Source: Larkinella punicea
GTDB lineage: Bacteria; Bacteroidota; Bacteroidia; Cytophagales; Spirosomataceae
Length of the DNA: 64,000 nt
Reading direction: 5' to 3'
Assembly (NCBI RefSeq): GCF_003334855.1
Contig: NZ_QOWE01000004.1
Span: 1 to 64,000, forward strand
Position numbers and translations under genes: made by a program. Below are positions 16,687-24,770 of this stretch, piece after piece; position 1 is the first letter of the stretch; every line of letters begins with the position of its first letter. The notes below the pieces were generated by a model, which searched no databases, was not told the origin of the DNA, and was given only the letters and a program-made list of their open reading frames with translations.

Positions 16687-17735
16687 AAAAAATTCTTGTG
16701 GTTGGCATGGGGAAAGTCGGCTCGCTGGTTGGCATTCTCCTCAACAAACGCTTTTCCGTAACGGGTTTCGACAAATTACCACCGGCCTACGACCTCCCCT
16801 TCCCGGTCATTTCGGGTGATGTTACCGACGAAACCACCCTCCTGCAAACGCTGGCCGGTTTCGACGCCGTGGTCTCCTGCCTGCCCTACAACCTGAACCT
16901 GCCGATTGCCACCACCGCCTGGGAGTTGGGCCTGCATTATTTCGACCTGACGGAAGATGTTCCGACCACCACCGCCATTCGTCGGATGGCCGAAACCGCC
17001 AAAGCCGTCATGGCTCCGCAGTGCGGGCTGGCGCCCGGCCTGATCGGCATCGTGGGCGCCGACCTCGCCAAACGGTTCACCAAACTCCGGGATATCGAAC
17101 TGCGCGTGGGCGCTCTGCCGCGCTACCCGAACGGCTTGCTGGGCTATTCGTTTACGTGGTCGCCCGCCGGGGTGATCAATGAATACCTGAACGATTGCGA
17201 AGTGATTTCAAACGGCGTTTTCAAAACCGTCCCGGCCCTCGACGGCATCGAAGTCATCAACATCGAAGGGCAGGAATTTGAAGCATTCAGCACCTCCGGC
17301 GGTTTGGGAACCATGTGCGAAACCTACGCGGGCCAGGTCGATACGCTGAATTACAAGACCATTCGCTACCCCGGTCACGCCAAGCTGATGCGGTTTTTGT
17401 TGTATGAACTGATTCTGAAAGACAAACGCGTGCTGGTCGAGCAGATTCTGACCGAAGCCAAACCGCCCGTGCAGGCCGATGTGGTCTATGTGTATGCCGT
17501 GGTCGAAGGCTGGAAAGGAGCCGTTCTCGAACGCGAAGAGTTTTACCGGGCCTATCACCCCCGCGAAATCGACGGAAAACCCTGGCGGGCCATCTCCTGG
17601 ACCACCGCCGGATCGGTAGCCGCCGTCGTTGAACTGGTGGCCGACGGTTTACTGCCCCAAAAAGGCTTCATCAAACAGGAAGAAATTCCGTTTGAACGCC
17701 TGCTGGGAACCCATAACGGAGCGTTTTTTAAATAG
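16683..17735 (+). CDS. Saccharopine dehydrogenase family enzyme, lysine 6-dehydrogenase-like
   Basis: A 350-residue NAD(P)-binding protein. It opens with a Rossmann loop (ILVVGMGKVGSLVG), followed by the family motifs DAVVSCLPYNLNLPIA, LHYFDLTEDV, APQCGLAPGLIGIVG, FTWSPAGVINEYL, FSTSGGLGTM and YKTIRYPGH. This set fits lysine 6-dehydrogenase-type members, which oxidise the epsilon-amino group of lysine to give piperideine-6-carboxylate. It lacks the long extra domain of true saccharopine reductases. An ALDH7 gene at 7654 encodes the expected next enzyme. Substrate is inferred; family assignment is firm. It is translationally coupled to the small gene upstream. Confidence 0.85.
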   Translation: MKKILVVGMGKVGSLVGILLNKRFSVTGFDKLPPAYDLPFPVISGDVTDETTLLQTLAGFDAVVSCLPYNLNLPIATTAWELGLHYFDLTEDVPTTTAIRRMAETAKAVMAPQCGLAPGLIGIVGADLAKRFTKLRDIELRVGALPRYPNGLLGYSFTWSPAGVINEYLNDCEVISNGVFKTVPALDGIEVINIEGQEFEAFSTSGGLGTMCETYAGQVDTLNYKTIRYPGHAKLMRFLLYELILKDKRVLVEQILTEAKPPVQADVVYVYAVVEGWKGAVLEREEFYRAYHPREIDGKPWRAISWTTAGSVAAVVELVADGLLPQKGFIKQEEIPFERLLGTHNGAFFK

Positions 17736-17801
17736 CCCTGACAGCGCCGGGCCGTCGATACGGTCGAAGACCCTGTCAGGGCCTGTCAGGGCCTGTCAGG
17801 G
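17735..17801. repeat. Hairpin with a triplicated arm (CTGTCAGGGC)
   Basis: CCCTGACAG at 17736-17744 can pair with any of three tandem copies of CTGTCAGGG, at 17773-17781, 17783-17791 and 17793-17801, spaced 10 bases apart. The left arm begins at the dehydrogenase stop and the last copy ends one base before the yicC stop. It is probably a bidirectional end signal whose right arm has expanded by slippage. Confidence 0.65.
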
Positions 17802-17802
17802 T

Positions 17803-18693
17803 TTAGATCACATTCAGCGTCTGCTCCTTGATTTTCTCCAGTTCGTCCTTCATCTGCACCACCAGCCGCTGAATGGCGGCATCGTTGGCTTTGGAACCGA
17901 TGGTGTTGATTTCCCGGCCAATCTCCTGCGCAATGAAATTAAGTTTTTTACCATTGGCCTCCTCAGCCGCGAGCACTTCCATGAAATAACTCAAGTGGTT
18001 TTTCAACCGAACTTTTTCTTCGGAAATGTCGAATTTCTCGATGTAATAAATCAGCTCCTGCTCAAACCGGTTCTGGTCAAATTCGTCACTGCCCATCAAT
18101 TCGACCACCATGCTGCGCACCCGTTCGCGAACCGCCGGAATGCGCTTTACATCCTGCACCTCGATCAGCGTCAGGCGGTCGGTAATGATCTGGATATATT
18201 CTCTGAACTTGATTTCCAGGCCATTGCCCTCCTGCTGCCGGAATTCGTCACATTTCCGCACGGCTTCCAGGGCGGTCAACTGAATCAGTTCCCAGTCGCT
18301 GGCGGCCGTGTCCGACGCACTGGAGGCTTCCGAATTGAAGGCGTTGGGCTGTTGCAAAGCCAGTTTGAACAGATCGCCATCCGACACATCCAGCAAAAAT
18401 CCCTGTGAGGTTTCGCGGAGGTCCTTCAGATAGGCTTCGATCAGCGGGCGGTTGACGGTCACCCCCGGCCGAACATCCGACAGGCGGGTCACATTCAGCG
18501 ACAGCTCCACTTTGCCGCGCTCCAGTTTCTGCGTAAGCAGATTTCGCAATTCAACTTCTTTATCGGAGAACACCCTCGGTAACCGGCAATAAATATCCAG
18601 AAACTTAGAATTCAACGTTTTTACTTCAGCAGTTACCGTCAGCCCGTTGGCTTCCTGGGTCGCACTGCCGAACCCGGTCATCGATTTTAGCAT
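17803..18693 (-). CDS. yicC: YicC/YloC family endoribonuclease
   Basis: A 296-residue cytoplasmic protein with the exact N-terminal signature MLKSMTGFGSAT and the C-terminal signature GREINTIGSKANDAAIQRLVVQMKDELEKIKEQTLNV, both diagnostic. Characterised homologues are manganese-dependent endoribonucleases that act in RNA turnover. The middle contains the usual charged coiled helices (RERVRSMVVELMGSDEFDQNRFEQEL). It lies 6 bases downstream of pdxA and is probably cotranscribed with it. Confidence 0.95.
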   Translation of the reverse strand: MLKSMTGFGSATQEANGLTVTAEVKTLNSKFLDIYCRLPRVFSDKEVELRNLLTQKLERGKVELSLNVTRLSDVRPGVTVNRPLIEAYLKDLRETSQGFLLDVSDGDLFKLALQQPNAFNSEASSASDTAASDWELIQLTALEAVRKCDEFRQQEGNGLEIKFREYIQIITDRLTLIEVQDVKRIPAVRERVRSMVVELMGSDEFDQNRFEQELIYYIEKFDISEEKVRLKNHLSYFMEVLAAEEANGKKLNFIAQEIGREINTIGSKANDAAIQRLVVQMKDELEKIKEQTLNVI

Positions 18694-18699
18694 AATTTT

Positions 18700-19860
18700 T
18701 TAAGCAGACTGCTCACTTATTTTACCACTTGGCGTTTTCTTATTCAATGCATTCCGTTCAATTTCCGCCATTTCTTTGCGGTATTTCGACACATCGCAAG
18801 CCACGTAAATCGCCTGAATCATCGAGGTTTCGTCGGCCAGGTTTTTCCCGGCAATGTCATACGCCGTGCCGTGGTCGGGCGAGGTGCGAACCACCGGCAT
18901 ACCGGCGGTAAAATTGACGCCCTCGTCGAACGCAATGGTCTTGAAGGGAATCAACCCCTGATCGTGGTACATGGCCAGCACGGCATCGTACTTGCGATAC
19001 GCCCGGGTCCCGAAAAAACCGTCCGACGCAAAAGGGCCATAAATCAACTGCCCTTTGTTGCGCAATTCCTGAATCAGCGGTTTCAGGATTTCCTGCTCCT
19101 CGTTGCCCAGCAACCCCTCTTCGCCCGCGTGTGGGTTGAGCCCCAGCACCGCAATGCGCGGTTTTCGAATGCCAAAGTCGCCCCGCAAGGATTGGTACAT
19201 CAACTGTAGTTTCTGCAACACTTTCTCTTTCGTGATGTTCGACCGGATCCGACCCAGCGGAATGTGGCCCGTTACAACACCAACCCGCAACACGTCGCTT
19301 ACCAGAAACATCAGGTTTTCTTTCACCTCGAACGCTTCGGCAAAATATTCGGTATGTCCCGGAAATTGGAAGGTTTCGGTCTGGATGTTATTTTTATTAA
19401 TCGGAGCCGTCACGATGGCATCCAGATGACCCGCCTTGAGGTCTTCCGTAGCCCGTTGCAAACACGCCAGCGCGGCCTGCCCGGCTTCGGGCGTCACTTT
19501 GCCCGGCTGAACTTCCTGCCCCTGCCGATCCCCCCCCGGATTGCCGCCCTGGTCGTTCCAGCAGGTGATGACGTTGGTAAACTTCGGATTGGCCTGCCCA
19601 ACCTGCTGAATCCCGTTCAGATTCCAGTCTTTCAACGACAGGCCACTTTGCTGCAACATATTCCGATAGCGGTTCAAAACGCGCATCGAACCATAGATAA
19701 CCGGGGTGCAGATTTTTTGCAAGCGGTTGTGTTGCAAGGCTTTCAGGATGACTTCCGGCCCAATCCCGTTGTAATCCCCGAGGGTGATTCCGATGACTGG
19801 CCGACGGGTTTGGGATTCCGGTTGGCGTTCGTTATTTTTCTCCGATTGGCGCGGTTCCAT
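18700..19860 (-). CDS. pdxA: 4-hydroxythreonine-4-phosphate dehydrogenase
   Basis: This enzyme oxidises 4-phosphohydroxy-L-threonine in the DXP-independent-step branch of pyridoxal phosphate synthesis. Seen motifs are VIGITLGDYNGIGPEVILKA at the start of the fold, the substrate motif TAPINKNNIQ, FPGHTEYFAEAF, and the metal-binding block MYHDQGLIPFKT and SPDHGTAYDIAG. At 386 residues it is longer than the usual 330-350, owing to a charged 22-residue N-terminal extension (MEPRQSEKNNERQPESQTRR) and an inserted glycine/glutamine-rich loop (GGNPGGDRQGQE). The extension may be real or a too-early start, but the next internal start would cut into the fold. It forms an operon with yicC. Confidence 0.95.
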   Translation of the reverse strand: MEPRQSEKNNERQPESQTRRPVIGITLGDYNGIGPEVILKALQHNRLQKICTPVIYGSMRVLNRYRNMLQQSGLSLKDWNLNGIQQVGQANPKFTNVITCWNDQGGNPGGDRQGQEVQPGKVTPEAGQAALACLQRATEDLKAGHLDAIVTAPINKNNIQTETFQFPGHTEYFAEAFEVKENLMFLVSDVLRVGVVTGHIPLGRIRSNITKEKVLQKLQLMYQSLRGDFGIRKPRIAVLGLNPHAGEEGLLGNEEQEILKPLIQELRNKGQLIYGPFASDGFFGTRAYRKYDAVLAMYHDQGLIPFKTIAFDEGVNFTAGMPVVRTSPDHGTAYDIAGKNLADETSMIQAIYVACDVSKYRKEMAEIERNALNKKTPSGKISEQSA

Positions 19861-19892
19861 TTAAGTTATTAGTTTCGCCCTTGTGTTCGATT

Positions 19893-19989
19893 GAACAATG
19901 AACAACGCCTGCTGAACAGCGGGTTTTCTGCCCGAAGCCCTTTGTAAGCGTTCTCAGATCGTGTTCATGCGTCATTGTTCATGGTTCAT
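19893..19989. repeat. Imperfect inverted repeat in a divergent gap (GAACAATGA / TCATTGTTC)
   Basis: GAACAATGA at 19893-19901 pairs with TCATTGTTC at 19972-19980. Further copies of the words gaac, ttcat and gttcat lie on each side, as does a small inner gaacagcgggtt/aacccgc-like block. It lies between divergent pdxA and the hydroxyacid dehydrogenase gene, upstream of both. Confidence 0.45.
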
Positions 19990-20017
19990 TTTTTTGCAAG
20001 TTACAAAAACCATACGG

Positions 20018-20974
20018 ATGTCCCAGATTCAGCCCATAATCCTGATTGCCGACGAAATGCACCCCTCGCTGTTTCCCATGCTCGAACAGGCGGGGTTTGC
20101 CTTTCGGTATGAACCTAAAATCTCGCGAAGTGCGCTCATCGAGCAGATTGCCGATTACGAAGGGTTGGTGATCCGGAGCAAAACGCCGGTCGATGCCGAA
20201 ATACTGGAAGCGGCCCAACGGCTCCTTTTTATCGGCCGGGCCGGAGCCGGACTCGATCTGATCGATCTTGAACTGGCCCGCCAGCGAAACATTCACGTTT
20301 TCCACGCGGGGGAAGGCAACCGCGATGCCGTGGCCGAACATACCGTGGGCATGTTGCTCGGCTTGCTGGCCAACATTGCCAAAGGCGACCGGGAAGTGCG
20401 CCGGGGCGTTTGGGACCGGGAAGGAAACCGGGGCTACGAACTGGGCAGCCTGACGGTCGGCATCGTCGGGTTTGGCAACAACGGCCGGGCCACGGCGCGT
20501 CGGCTCAGCGGTTTTGGATGCCGGGTGTTGTGTTACGACAAATACCTGACGCAGTATGCCGGAGCCTACGCCCAGGAAGCCGAAATGGAGCAGATCCTGG
20601 AAGAAGCCGACGTCCTGAGCCTCCACGTTCCACTCACCGACGAAACCCGGATGATGATTGGCGATGCGTTTATCGAACGCGTTGAGAAGCCGTTTTTTCT
20701 GATCAATATTGCCCGGGGTGAAATCGTGTCCCTGCCCGCCCTGGTGCGGGGTCTGGAAAGCGGAAAAGTCCGGGGGGCCTGTCTGGATGTACTGGAAAAT
20801 GAAAAACTTGCCAAACTGACGCCCGATCAACAGACGGCATTCGATTACCTGCGAAATTCGGACCGGGTTTTGCTGACGCCCCACGTGGCGGGTTGGACCC
20901 ACGAAAGTTACGTTCGCATCAATGAAGTGCTGGTGACCCAATTGAAAGCTTTACTCCCAACAAACCTGACTTAA
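20018..20974 (+). CDS. D-isomer-specific 2-hydroxyacid dehydrogenase (phosphoglycerate dehydrogenase-like)
   Basis: From ATG 20018 the protein is 318 residues. It has the family order: a substrate domain with YEGLVIRSKTPVD and FIGRAGAGLDLID, a Rossmann motif VGIVGFGNNGRATARRL, the catalytic Arg in NIARGEIV, the Glu in CLDVLENEKL and the His in TPHVAGWTHES. These dehydrogenases interconvert 2-keto and D-2-hydroxy acids. The substrate-domain wording is closest to 3-phosphoglycerate dehydrogenase, but the regulatory ACT domain is missing, so an enzyme of serine synthesis is only one option. The 3' end lies 16 bases before the serine hydrolase gene. Confidence 0.87.
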   Translation: MSQIQPIILIADEMHPSLFPMLEQAGFAFRYEPKISRSALIEQIADYEGLVIRSKTPVDAEILEAAQRLLFIGRAGAGLDLIDLELARQRNIHVFHAGEGNRDAVAEHTVGMLLGLLANIAKGDREVRRGVWDREGNRGYELGSLTVGIVGFGNNGRATARRLSGFGCRVLCYDKYLTQYAGAYAQEAEMEQILEEADVLSLHVPLTDETRMMIGDAFIERVEKPFFLINIARGEIVSLPALVRGLESGKVRGACLDVLENEKLAKLTPDQQTAFDYLRNSDRVLLTPHVAGWTHESYVRINEVLVTQLKALLPTNLT

Positions 20975-20990
20975 ACGTTCAATCCCGGTA

Positions 20991-21836
20991 ATGACCCTCG
21001 TTTTTCGCCCCACCCACTTTCTAGTTCTTTCACTCTTTCTGGCTCCCATTTTGGCAACAGCCCAGCTTCTGCCCGAAAAATTAACCGGTTATCTCCAAAA
21101 ACTATCCGCCCAGGCCCAGGTGAACGTAGCCTTTGAATCGTTGGTAGACGGCACCCAATTCGTTCATCGGCCCGACGAACTGGCTCCCTCGGCCAGTGTC
21201 ATCAAAATTCCAATCATGATCGAAACGATGGAACAGGTAAAGGCCGGAAAATTCGATCTCGACAAAATCCATGTGTTGCTGGCGTCGGAGAAAACCGGCG
21301 GTTCGGGAGTGTTGCAAACCTATCCCGACGAAAGCAAGATCACCAACCTGGAGGTCCTGACGCTGATGATGACCCGCAGCGATAATTCTGCCACCAACAT
21401 TCTGATCCGTGAACTGGGTATGGATAACATCAACCGCCGAATGCAAACCCTGGGTCTTACGCAGAGCCGGTTAAACCGGGTGATGATGGACACGCTTGCC
21501 GCCAAACAGGGTCGGGAAAACCGGGTAACCGCCCGGGAAATGAACCTGCTACTGAAGAAAATTTATCGCAACGAAGTAGCGACACCGGCCCTCTGCGCCC
21601 AGATGATCGACATCTTGAAGCGCAACGCGGACCAGACCACGTTCCGGCTATTCTTGCCCAAGTCGGCCGTCATTGCCCACAAAACCGGGGAACTTACCTA
21701 CGTCCGGGGGGATGCCGGCATTTTTTACGTCACCAAGCCCTTTCTGCTCTCGATTTTTGTGCAGGGAACCACCACCCCGGAAGCCGAGAAAATCATTGGC
21801 GAAATCGCGGCCATTTGCTACAACCAGTATCAGTAA
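20991..21836 (+). CDS. Class A beta-lactamase-like serine hydrolase
   Basis: An exported protein (signal peptide to about residue 25, ending ILATAQ) with the serine penicillin-recognising fold. S69-x-x-K72 lies in PSASVIK, S130-D131-N132 in TRSDNSATN and K231-T232-G233 in AHKTGEL. The omega-loop glutamate essential for deacylation in true class A beta-lactamases (Glu166) is not evident; the region reads VMMDTLAAKQGRENRVT. It may therefore be a periplasmic esterase or cell-wall peptidase rather than a resistance enzyme. It starts 16 bases after the dehydrogenase and ends one base before the next ATG, so all three are likely cotranscribed. Confidence 0.85.
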   Translation: MTLVFRPTHFLVLSLFLAPILATAQLLPEKLTGYLQKLSAQAQVNVAFESLVDGTQFVHRPDELAPSASVIKIPIMIETMEQVKAGKFDLDKIHVLLASEKTGGSGVLQTYPDESKITNLEVLTLMMTRSDNSATNILIRELGMDNINRRMQTLGLTQSRLNRVMMDTLAAKQGRENRVTAREMNLLLKKIYRNEVATPALCAQMIDILKRNADQTTFRLFLPKSAVIAHKTGELTYVRGDAGIFYVTKPFLLSIFVQGTTTPEAEKIIGEIAAICYNQYQ

Positions 21837-21837
21837 G

Positions 21838-22530
21838 ATGGAAACCTTTGCCGACCGTGCGATTGCCTACTACCTGGGTTTGAAGGAGCCGGAAAACCTC
21901 CCGTCCGGAGTTAGTGCGCTCAATCCGTACCGTCAACCGGAAGTACAAACCATTGTCAACCAGTTTTTTACCACCTATTTTTCGGATAACGCGCCCCGGG
22001 TGTATATCCTGGGTATCAACCCCGGTCGCTTTGGCGCGGGGGTAACGGGTATCTCGTTTACCACACCCCAAAATCTCCAAAAATACTGCGGAATCGACAA
22101 CGATCTGCCGCCTTCACCAGAACTTTCGAGTCGGTTTATTTACCAGATTGTCGAAGCCTTCGGCGGTGCGAAAGCATTTTACGGGCAGTTTTTCCTGACG
22201 TCGCTTTACCCACTGGCCTTGGTGAAAGATGGGAAGAACTACAATTTTTACGACGATAAAGCGACGACTGCCACCCTCTGGCCCGCTATTGCCGATACCA
22301 TCCAAACGCAACTTTTATTCGACCAATCCGGTCTGGAGAAAAACCGGCGGGTGGCGGTTTGTCTGGGGCGAAAAAATGAAGCGTTCTTTCAAAAACTTAA
22401 CAAAGAGCACCGGTTTTTCGACCGAATCGTAACCCTCGATCACCCACGCTATATTCTGCAATACCGCAGCCGGGATATTGAATTGTATGTCGATCGGTAC
22501 GTACGCACGCTGGCCGATTGTCTTTCATAA
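21838..22530 (+). CDS. SMUG2-type uracil-DNA glycosylase family protein (DUF4918-like)
   Basis: ATG 21838 begins one base after the hydrolase stop (TAAGATG). The frame stays open for 165 bases upstream, but that part is a shadow of the hydrolase. The 230-residue protein has the family's active-site loop ILGINPGRFGAGVTGISFTTP near residue 59 and the DNA-intercalating histidine motif LDHPRYILQYR near residue 197, plus LCLGRKNE-like strands between. It should remove uracil or oxidised pyrimidines from DNA. SMUG2-like proteins are known chiefly from Bacteroidota. The exact substrate is not readable from sequence. Confidence 0.85.
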   Translation: METFADRAIAYYLGLKEPENLPSGVSALNPYRQPEVQTIVNQFFTTYFSDNAPRVYILGINPGRFGAGVTGISFTTPQNLQKYCGIDNDLPPSPELSSRFIYQIVEAFGGAKAFYGQFFLTSLYPLALVKDGKNYNFYDDKATTATLWPAIADTIQTQLLFDQSGLEKNRRVAVCLGRKNEAFFQKLNKEHRFFDRIVTLDHPRYILQYRSRDIELYVDRYVRTLADCLS

Positions 22531-22631
22531 AAAAAGGAGGGCCTGAATACGCATCAATGGACATCTTTTTCTATCTTTCAAACGGCTAGTTTTTTGAGTA
22601 TCAATCCCCAACCATTCCTTCCTTTTTCTAC

Positions 22632-23168
22632 ATGAAGCAATACTACTACCTGGAGGGCAACCAGCAACTCGGCCCGTTTACCCTGGAAGAATTGCGGTCG
22701 AAGCCCCTCAAACCGGACACCAAAGTCTGGACGCAGGGCTTGCCCGACTGGGTTGCGGCCCAAACCGTTCCCGAAATTAACGAATGGCTTTCCCGCCCAC
22801 AGGCACCACCGGTTTACCCGGTTCAGCCCCCAACGCCAAACCCACCGACCTACCAGCCTTTTCAGGAGTCCTACACGCCGAACCAACCGCTGTCGGCCGG
22901 TCTGGGCAACCGACCCAAAACCTGGCTGGTGGAGTCCATTCTGGTCACGCTTTTCTGCTGTCTGCCCTTCGGCATCGCCGGCATCGTCAATGCCTCCAAT
23001 GTTGAAACCCGCTACAGCAACGGTGATTTTGCCGGGGCGCAACGCGCGTCCGACGAAGCTGCCAAGTGGACCAAAGTAAGCTTTTTTGTATCCATAGGTT
23101 TTTGGGTGCTGTATTTGGCCGCCATCTTCATCGGTATTCTCAGTGGGGTCTCTAACTCGTTTTTTTAA
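22632..23168 (+). CDS. GYF-domain and CD225-type membrane protein
   Basis: The first 55 residues form a GYF_2 domain (QYYYLEGNQQLGPFTLEELRS, then WTQGLPDWVAA). A Pro-rich linker follows (about 60-95), then a CD225/dispanin-like region with two hydrophobic helices: SILVTLFCCLPFGIAGIVNA near residue 104 and FVSIGFWVLYLAAIFIGIL near residue 152, separated by an amphipathic ASNVETRYSNGDFAGAQRAS loop. Such proteins are common in Bacteroidota, usually beside DUF2752, and are of unknown function. The C-terminal 26 bases overlap the GTG-started DUF2752 gene in another frame, implying coupled translation. Confidence 0.85.
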   Translation: MKQYYYLEGNQQLGPFTLEELRSKPLKPDTKVWTQGLPDWVAAQTVPEINEWLSRPQAPPVYPVQPPTPNPPTYQPFQESYTPNQPLSAGLGNRPKTWLVESILVTLFCCLPFGIAGIVNASNVETRYSNGDFAGAQRASDEAAKWTKVSFFVSIGFWVLYLAAIFIGILSGVSNSFF

Positions 23169-23535
23169 CCGATCTGGACAGGTTGCTCTCCTGTTTTTGC
23201 TAATTGGCATGGCGGGGCTTTACTTCTGGTTCGATCCGGCCCGGGTGTCGTTTTTCCCGCCCTGCCCCTTCCGGTTTCTGACGGGTCTAGACTGTCCGGG
23301 ATGCGGTTCGCAGCGCTGTCTCCATAAGTTGATGCACGGCAACCTTCGGCAGGCTTATCACCACAATCCGTTGCTGGTTGCATCACTCCCCTATGTTCTA
23401 ACGGGACTGGTGCTGGAATACACACCTTTGCGGAAAAGTCAGGCCGGTTTTCACCAGCGGTTCTACGGCAAAACCGCCAGCCTGATTGTGCTTGGAATCG
23501 TGCTAATTTACTGGATCGGAAGAAATCTGGTCTGA
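23143..23535 (+). CDS. DUF2752 membrane protein
   Basis: A 130-residue protein with the DUF2752 core: PCPFRFLTGLDCPGCGSQR followed by LHKLMHGNLRQAYHHNPL. The paired CPxCG cysteines are the family hallmark. Hydrophobic helices lie near residues 12-30, 78-96 and 108-127. GTG 23143 is the best start because it retains the first helix; a later ATG would remove it. Function is unknown. It overlaps the GYF/CD225 gene by 26 bases. Its stop (23533-23535) directly abuts the stop of the convergent barrel gene, with no intergenic base. Confidence 0.8.
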   Translation: MGSLTRFFNRSGQVALLFLLIGMAGLYFWFDPARVSFFPPCPFRFLTGLDCPGCGSQRCLHKLMHGNLRQAYHHNPLLVASLPYVLTGLVLEYTPLRKSQAGFHQRFYGKTASLIVLGIVLIYWIGRNLV

Positions 23536-24687
23536 CTAAAACGCTTCTCCCAGCGAGATGTAAAAGCCGGTGCCTTCGCGGGTGAGGCCCAGATCGGCCC
23601 GCAGGAAAACGTCTTTTTTCTGGAAGAACAAAAACCGGACGCCCCCGCCCGCAGCCCACCGGACCTGATCGACCTGAAACGACCGAACGGTGGGCGAAAC
23701 CGTGCCTAAACCGGCAAATACCGTTGCGCCCCAGCGTCTGCTGAAGCCGAACGGAAGCCATCGCACCTCGGCCTGCCCCGCCAGCACATTCTTGTCGCGG
23801 TAACGCCCCAGGTAATAGCCGCGCATGAGCGATTCTCCACCGATCAACCCCAGGTTGTTGAAGGGGATGTCGCCGGTCATGAACGTACCGGCCAGTTGCA
23901 GGGCCAGCACCCGGTTGGGGCGTCCCAGTGGCCGGAACAGGCGGCTGTCGAGCACCACACTGCGGTATTTGAAATCGCTGCCGAAACCGGGTCGGTACCA
24001 CAGAATACCGGTTTCCAGAAAGCCTCCTTTCCGAACATTCAGGACATTTTTCCGATCGTCATACACCACGGCCGCGCCCAGTCCCATCGTGGTGGAGCCT
24101 TCATGTCCCAGTGGCAAGTCAAAGTTGGGCTTGTTTTCGGTTTCGAACGAGACGCTTCCGATGTTCTGAAAATCGGCTTCGACACCGGCATACCAGTTGT
24201 TTTTGACCTGCCGAAGAATACGCTGGCGAATCTGGACATAATTGGAATTGACCAGCACCGGATTACCCGACGAGGTGGACGGCCCAATGCCGTAATAGAG
24301 CAGCGGAAACTGTTGGTAGCGCGCCTTTCCCAGAAAAAAATACCGGTTTTTGTTGGTATATGCCGCATTTTCGAGCAAAGCGCCGAACTGTCCCCGGAAC
24401 GTCACGAAGGTATATAGAACGATCTCGCTGAGCCGGTTGACGACAGTGTCTTTTTTGGCGTAGAACAATGAAAACGTGCGAATTCCAATCTCCACACTCG
24501 TTTCAGGCGCAAAACCGGCGGTGGGGAAAATCAGTAATTTTGACGTAGCGGCCGAAGACGTATCGTTCAGGACCCGTTTTACATACCGAACGAGCGAACC
24601 CTGCGCCCTGGCGGATGAAACCGTTAAACCAAAAAACAATACCAGTAAACTACTTTTCAGGTGGATTCCCATCGTTCGTTTTTGCAT
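23536..24687 (-). CDS. BamA/TamA-like outer-membrane beta-barrel protein
   Basis: A 383-residue protein with a signal peptide (SSLLVLFFGLTVSSARA). The mature part looks like a 16-strand surface-antigen (D15-type) barrel without POTRA domains. Seen strands and loops include KLLIFPTAGFAPETSVEIG, YYGIGPSTSSGN, GLGAAVVYDDRKNVLNVRKGGF, LIGGESLMRGYYLGRYRDKN, which is the conserved RGY-type lid-lock motif, and a closing GTGFYISLGEAF. The role is probably outer-membrane transport or assembly of an unknown partner. It lies downstream of nothing in its direction except sprA's 3' end across an 83-base gap. Confidence 0.8.
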   Translation of the reverse strand: MQKRTMGIHLKSSLLVLFFGLTVSSARAQGSLVRYVKRVLNDTSSAATSKLLIFPTAGFAPETSVEIGIRTFSLFYAKKDTVVNRLSEIVLYTFVTFRGQFGALLENAAYTNKNRYFFLGKARYQQFPLLYYGIGPSTSSGNPVLVNSNYVQIRQRILRQVKNNWYAGVEADFQNIGSVSFETENKPNFDLPLGHEGSTTMGLGAAVVYDDRKNVLNVRKGGFLETGILWYRPGFGSDFKYRSVVLDSRLFRPLGRPNRVLALQLAGTFMTGDIPFNNLGLIGGESLMRGYYLGRYRDKNVLAGQAEVRWLPFGFSRRWGATVFAGLGTVSPTVRSFQVDQVRWAAGGGVRFLFFQKKDVFLRADLGLTREGTGFYISLGEAF

Positions 24688-24770
24688 TCACCTCTTATAA
24701 CTGGAAAAACCGCCAGAATGATTGAGCAGTTTCAGCCGAAAACCGGTTGACCGGAACGAACCCGTTGATT

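Noticed and set aside
17773-17801. Tandem repeat as a possible CRISPR array
   Set aside because: Units are 10 bases without spacers; it is an expanded hairpin arm.
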